Shown here: piece after piece, positions 61,533 through 64,000 of the stretch | How positions within the stretch are numbered: the stretch's first letter is position 1 | Layout of the letters: each line of letters opens with the position of its first letter | NCBI GenBank assembly: GCA_023267975.1 | Contig: JALNLA010000003.1 | Location: forward strand, 62,001 to 126,000 | Length of the DNA: 64,000 nucleotides | Reading direction: 5' to 3' | DNA from: Candidatus Terraquivivens ruidianensis | GTDB lineage: Archaea; Thermoproteota; Nitrososphaeria_A; Caldarchaeales; Wolframiiraptoraceae | Notes under the pieces: model-generated | The model's input: the letters and a program-made list of their open reading frames with translations, nothing else | The model's database searches: none | Told to the model about the DNA's origin: nothing | Made by a program: the position numbers and the translations under genes

Positions 61533-61709
61533 CTACGACCGAGATTGATTCTTTAAAATATCTGGTTTTGCGACGTAAACCCCGGTGGACCTAGAGGGAA
61601 CGTATAGGCGTACGTTGTACTCACCATACATGTATTTATCTAAACCTCTAAACCGAATTTTCCATACGTTAGAAGTTATGGAGAACCTTATACCATAAAA
61701 ACTGGTCAC
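61533..61709 (-). CDS. Small unlisted ORF, function unknown
   Basis: I found this while reading the 291-base gap between the PRC-barrel gene and the coiled-coil surface protein. A GTG at 61709, preceded by GTAGGGT, opens 58 codons to TAG. The predicted protein is rich in beta-type residues and aromatic amino acids, with blocks such as YGIRFSITSNVWKIRFRGLD and RLYVPSRSTGVYVAKPDIL. Codon use resembles the neighbours. No family is recognised, and it could be a remnant of a larger gene. Confidence 0.4.
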   Translation of the reverse strand: MTSFYGIRFSITSNVWKIRFRGLDKYMYGEYNVRLYVPSRSTGVYVAKPDILKNQSRS

Positions 61710-61777
61710 ACCCTACAACTTTCGATATAGGATATGACCAGGTATTAGGAATTGGTGGGGTTTAACTTGGTCTCCGC

Positions 61778-62605
61778 TTAATTATGAACACTCCTACCAA
61801 CGGAGGGCGGGGGAGGAGGCGGCAGGCTCTTTACTTTCCGCTTAATCACGAATGATAATACCGCTATTGCTGATGTCAAGGCTGCTACCGCTATTAGGAC
61901 CATTCTCTGCAAGTCGAGACTACTAAGCTGGCTTTCAAGTTGTTTAGATTTATCCTGAAGTTGTGTTAGCTCTGCCTTTAAAGCATCCCTCTCAGAGGAT
62001 ACTTTAGATAATTCTTCGGACACTTTAGCGTAATTGTCTTGGGATTCGGCGAGAGCGTTATTTAATGTCTCAATTTCCTTGGACATGTCGCTGTATGCTT
62101 TTACGAATCCCCATGCTTGAGATGGTGTTAAGACTAAGAATCTCATCGTGACCATCGGCTCTTTGTTGAAGTATGTTACCACAGTCCACATTCCTGTGGA
62201 TTCTTCACCGATCTTTCCAGCAACCTGTATCCTCGACCAAGTATACACATTAGTAAAAGTCTTACCTACCTCGTCCTTAATTTCACTTGAAGCATACAGC
62301 TTACCGTCGGGACTGTACCATTCAGTTCTTAAAATGAATGGACCACTTATCTGCTTGAATTTAATATAAGAGTATGCGTAATCATCTACTGTTAAGAATA
62401 CTCCTCCAAACTCCGATTCTGTTTCGAATACTGGTTGATTTATTGGCTCACCTTTATCGTTTAAGCCTCTCGCAAGGGTATAATAATCTATATCGTAACT
62501 TGCTGCACTAACCACTGGTCCCAAAGACATCAACGCTATCGCTAAAATCGATAGGATGGCAAAAACGTAGATCGTTTTCCCCTTTATTTCTAGGACTTTT
62601 TTCAT
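61778..62605 (-). CDS. Surface protein with coiled coil and C-terminal membrane anchor
   Basis: The 275-residue protein has a signal peptide (about 10-35), a folded extracytoplasmic domain (about 36-165, with ESEFGGVFLTVDDYAYSYIKF), a coiled coil (about 170-232, NNALAESQDNYAKVSEELSKV and ALKAELTQLQDKSKQLESQL), a membrane helix (about 234-256) and a short basic, proline-rich tail. This plan suggests an anchored surface protein with the coil near the membrane. Function is unknown. Confidence 0.7.
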   Translation of the reverse strand: MKKVLEIKGKTIYVFAILSILAIALMSLGPVVSAASYDIDYYTLARGLNDKGEPINQPVFETESEFGGVFLTVDDYAYSYIKFKQISGPFILRTEWYSPDGKLYASSEIKDEVGKTFTNVYTWSRIQVAGKIGEESTGMWTVVTYFNKEPMVTMRFLVLTPSQAWGFVKAYSDMSKEIETLNNALAESQDNYAKVSEELSKVSSERDALKAELTQLQDKSKQLESQLSSLDLQRMVLIAVAALTSAIAVLSFVIKRKVKSLPPPPPPSVGRSVHN

Positions 62606-62812
62606 GAGTCGGGATGTTTAGACCACTATATAAAGGATTAAACCTCATCAGCTTCGTTACAGGCGCCACATCAACGTCCTTCTCTATACGTATCTTCTTA
62701 TTATCTCATACTCTCAACAAGCTTACGATAATCTATCGTTCCTCTTAGACCATCGATTAACCGAATGAAGAGTCTTCGCTCCAGAATTACCACCAATAAC
62801 GATTCATGAGCA

Positions 62813-62887
62813 TAGCGGGGGATGGATTTGAACCATCGATCTCCGGGTTATGAGCCCGGCGGGTTATCCTGGCTACCCTACCCCGCT
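62813..62887 (-). tRNA. Initiator tRNA-Met (anticodon CAT)
   Basis: The minus strand folds into a full cloverleaf of 75 nt including discriminator A73: acceptor AGCGGGG/CCCCGCT, D-stem GGGT/ACCC, anticodon stem CCGGG/CCCGG with loop CTCATAA, and T-stem GATGG/CCATC with TTCAAAT. The A1-U72 pair and the three G-C pairs in the anticodon stem are the identity marks of archaeal initiator tRNA. No intron is present, and CCA is not encoded. Its 3' side faces a 207-base gap before the coiled-coil protein gene. Confidence 0.95.
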
Positions 62888-62975
62888 CCAGAACTAATCG
62901 AGAGCCTACCTAAATAAATACGTTAAGGCATAGAGATTGCAAAATTTTTATTAAAGAAAGGTTTTGCCTTAAAAC

Positions 62976-64000
62976 ATGTTAGGCTACAATAAGCTTTCCT
63001 ACGTCGACCTTCAGTCTGGTAAGGTAGAGGTAAAGGATGTCGACGAGACGCTCGCATATGGTTTTATAGGCGGTCGCGGATGGTCAGCCTACATCTTGTT
63101 CAAGGAGCTCGATAACATAGCTGATGGTCTTCATCCTTCCAACGTGCTGGTCGTCGCAACTGGACCGTTGACCGCCGTGCCATTCCAGAGCGGTGGAAAG
63201 ACGACGTTTGCGGCCATAAGCCCACAGACCGGTATGTACGGCGACAGCAACGTAGGCGGCTTCTTTGGTTACAAGATGAGGAGAGCCGGAATAGATGCGT
63301 TAGTGATTAGGAATAAATCATCACGGCCTGTTTACTTGCTCGTGGCCGACGGTAAGGTAGAGGTTCACGATGCGGAAAGGCTCTGGGGCCTCAACTCACA
63401 AGAGACGGATACGAAGTTAACGAGTGAGTACGGCGATTGCTCAGTTGCATCGATAGGCACGGCGGGTGAGAAGCTTGTGAAGTTCGCTTGCGTTAACGTA
63501 GACTGGTCGAGGAAAGGAATGCGGCATGCTCAGGCAGGAAGAACGGGGATGGGTGCTGTCATGGGCTCGAAGAAGTTGAAGGCGATAGTTGCGATGGGTG
63601 ACAAAGACGTTAAGGTCGCGGACGAGGAAAGACTAAGGGAGGCATCGAGGAAGCTTCAGAAGATGGTAAGGGAGAGCGTAAACTACGATGCTTGGAGAAG
63701 GTACGGAACGATGGGCACGATCGAGTGGTCGAATAAAGCCGAGTGTCTCCCGACTTACAATTTTCAGAGAACAGTTTTCGAGTATGCAGAGAACATAGGC
63801 GGTAACGCCATGGATAGGGTGAGGTTGTTTACGAGGGCTTGCTCCAACTGCATAATTCCGTGTGAGCATGTGATTCGGTTTAAGCTAAACGGAGAAGGTA
63901 AGGTTGGTGTTGAGTACGAGACGGCGGCCATGATGGGTTCAAACCTTGGGCTGAAAAGTATCGAGGAGGTTGCAAAGGCAAACTACCTTTGCGACTACTA
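62976..64000 (+). CDS. aor: Aldehyde:ferredoxin oxidoreductase (tungsten), 3'-truncated
   Basis: AOR oxidises aldehydes to acids and passes electrons to ferredoxin, using a tungsten-bispterin cofactor and a [4Fe-4S] cluster. The window ends inside the gene; 341 of about 600-620 residues are visible. It shows YVDLQSGKVEVKDV, FIGGRGWSAYILFKEL, VATGPLTAVPFQSGGKTTFAA and the first three cluster cysteines in RACSNCIIPCEHV (289, 292, 296). The gene is oriented away from the initiator tRNA, about 2 kb after the tungstate transporter. The exact AOR subfamily cannot be told from this part. Confidence 0.93.
   Translation, partial: MLGYNKLSYVDLQSGKVEVKDVDETLAYGFIGGRGWSAYILFKELDNIADGLHPSNVLVVATGPLTAVPFQSGGKTTFAAISPQTGMYGDSNVGGFFGYKMRRAGIDALVIRNKSSRPVYLLVADGKVEVHDAERLWGLNSQETDTKLTSEYGDCSVASIGTAGEKLVKFACVNVDWSRKGMRHAQAGRTGMGAVMGSKKLKAIVAMGDKDVKVADEERLREASRKLQKMVRESVNYDAWRRYGTMGTIEWSNKAECLPTYNFQRTVFEYAENIGGNAMDRVRLFTRACSNCIIPCEHVIRFKLNGEGKVGVEYETAAMMGSNLGLKSIEEVAKANYLCDY

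Noticed and set aside
1-64000. CRISPR arrays, insertion sequences, integrated virus or rRNA operon
   Set aside because: I saw no regular direct repeats with spacers, no transposase or integrase gene, no terminal inverted repeats and no rRNA-like stretches.

Overview
This window is chromosomal DNA from an archaeon, probably a thermophile of the TACK group. The evidence is TFB, aIF1, an Sm-like protein, the archaeal-type S-adenosylmethionine synthetase, TiaS, RIO2, Nob1, archaemetzincin, coenzyme F420 genes, the NurA-HerA-Mre11-Rad50 operon, an initiator tRNA with an A1-U72 pair, TATA-box promoters, frequent GTG and TTG starts, and a tungsten aldehyde oxidoreductase. An Aigarchaeota/Caldiarchaeota-like or thermophilic Thaumarchaeota-like source would fit, but I cannot fix the lineage from sequence alone. 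Genes are dense, and I found no insertion sequence, CRISPR array, rRNA or prophage. LAYOUT. 1-14.8 kb is mostly information processing: truncated ileS, rio2, a zinc-ribbon membrane protein, Sm-like protein, SAM synthetase, a PMT-like glycosyltransferase, elp3, an F420-type LLM oxidoreductase, a hexapeptide acyltransferase, aIF1, tfb, cysS, a sugar nucleotidyltransferase and rimI. 14.8-25.9 kb holds a site-2 protease, a LarA-like protein that has lost hallmark residues, F420 synthesis genes (FbiB-like nitroreductase, cofD, cofC), an alcohol dehydrogenase, a frameshifted small gene found only by reading the gap, a beta-propeller surface protein, glycerate 2-kinase, a UPF0282 metallo-beta-lactamase-fold protein and a degenerate M50 relative. 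25.9-32.7 kb holds the Lhr helicase, a Nudix hydrolase and a three-gene operon that is the most notable find. That operon encodes a compact SMC5/6-like ATPase, a ScpA-like kleisin and a tandem winged-helix protein resembling the MAGE/Nse3 family. 32.9-38.6 kb encodes a 2-oxoacid (or acetoin) dehydrogenase complex (E2, E1-beta, E1-alpha) beside two zinc alcohol dehydrogenases and a cupin. 38.7-46.9 kb holds small unknown proteins, a nucleotidyltransferase with a beta-helix tail, archaemetzincin, an AK6/Fap7-like kinase, an isocitrate/isopropylmalate dehydrogenase, nob1, NAD kinase, tiaS and gfcR. 46.9-52.7 kb is the DNA end-resection operon nurA-herA-mre11-rad50; here Rad50 has no CxxC zinc hook and Mre11 has GEHD where GNHD is usual. 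52.7-57.6 kb is a branched-chain amino acid (Liv) ABC transporter split between two divergent operons. 57.7-64 kb is a tungsten module: a ModE-like regulator, a clear inverted-repeat operator, the tupABC tungstate transporter, a PRC-barrel/zinc-ribbon protein, a small unlisted ORF, a coiled-coil surface protein, the initiator tRNA and a truncated aor. HOW THEY WORK TOGETHER. The tungstate importer would supply the tungsten needed by the aldehyde oxidoreductase at the right edge. CofC, CofD and the FbiB-like protein would make F420, which the LLM oxidoreductase may use. RIO2, Nob1 and AK6 are all small-subunit ribosome maturation factors. The SMC-kleisin-kite operon and the Mre11-Rad50 operon give two separate SMC-superfamily machines for chromosome maintenance within about 20 kb.
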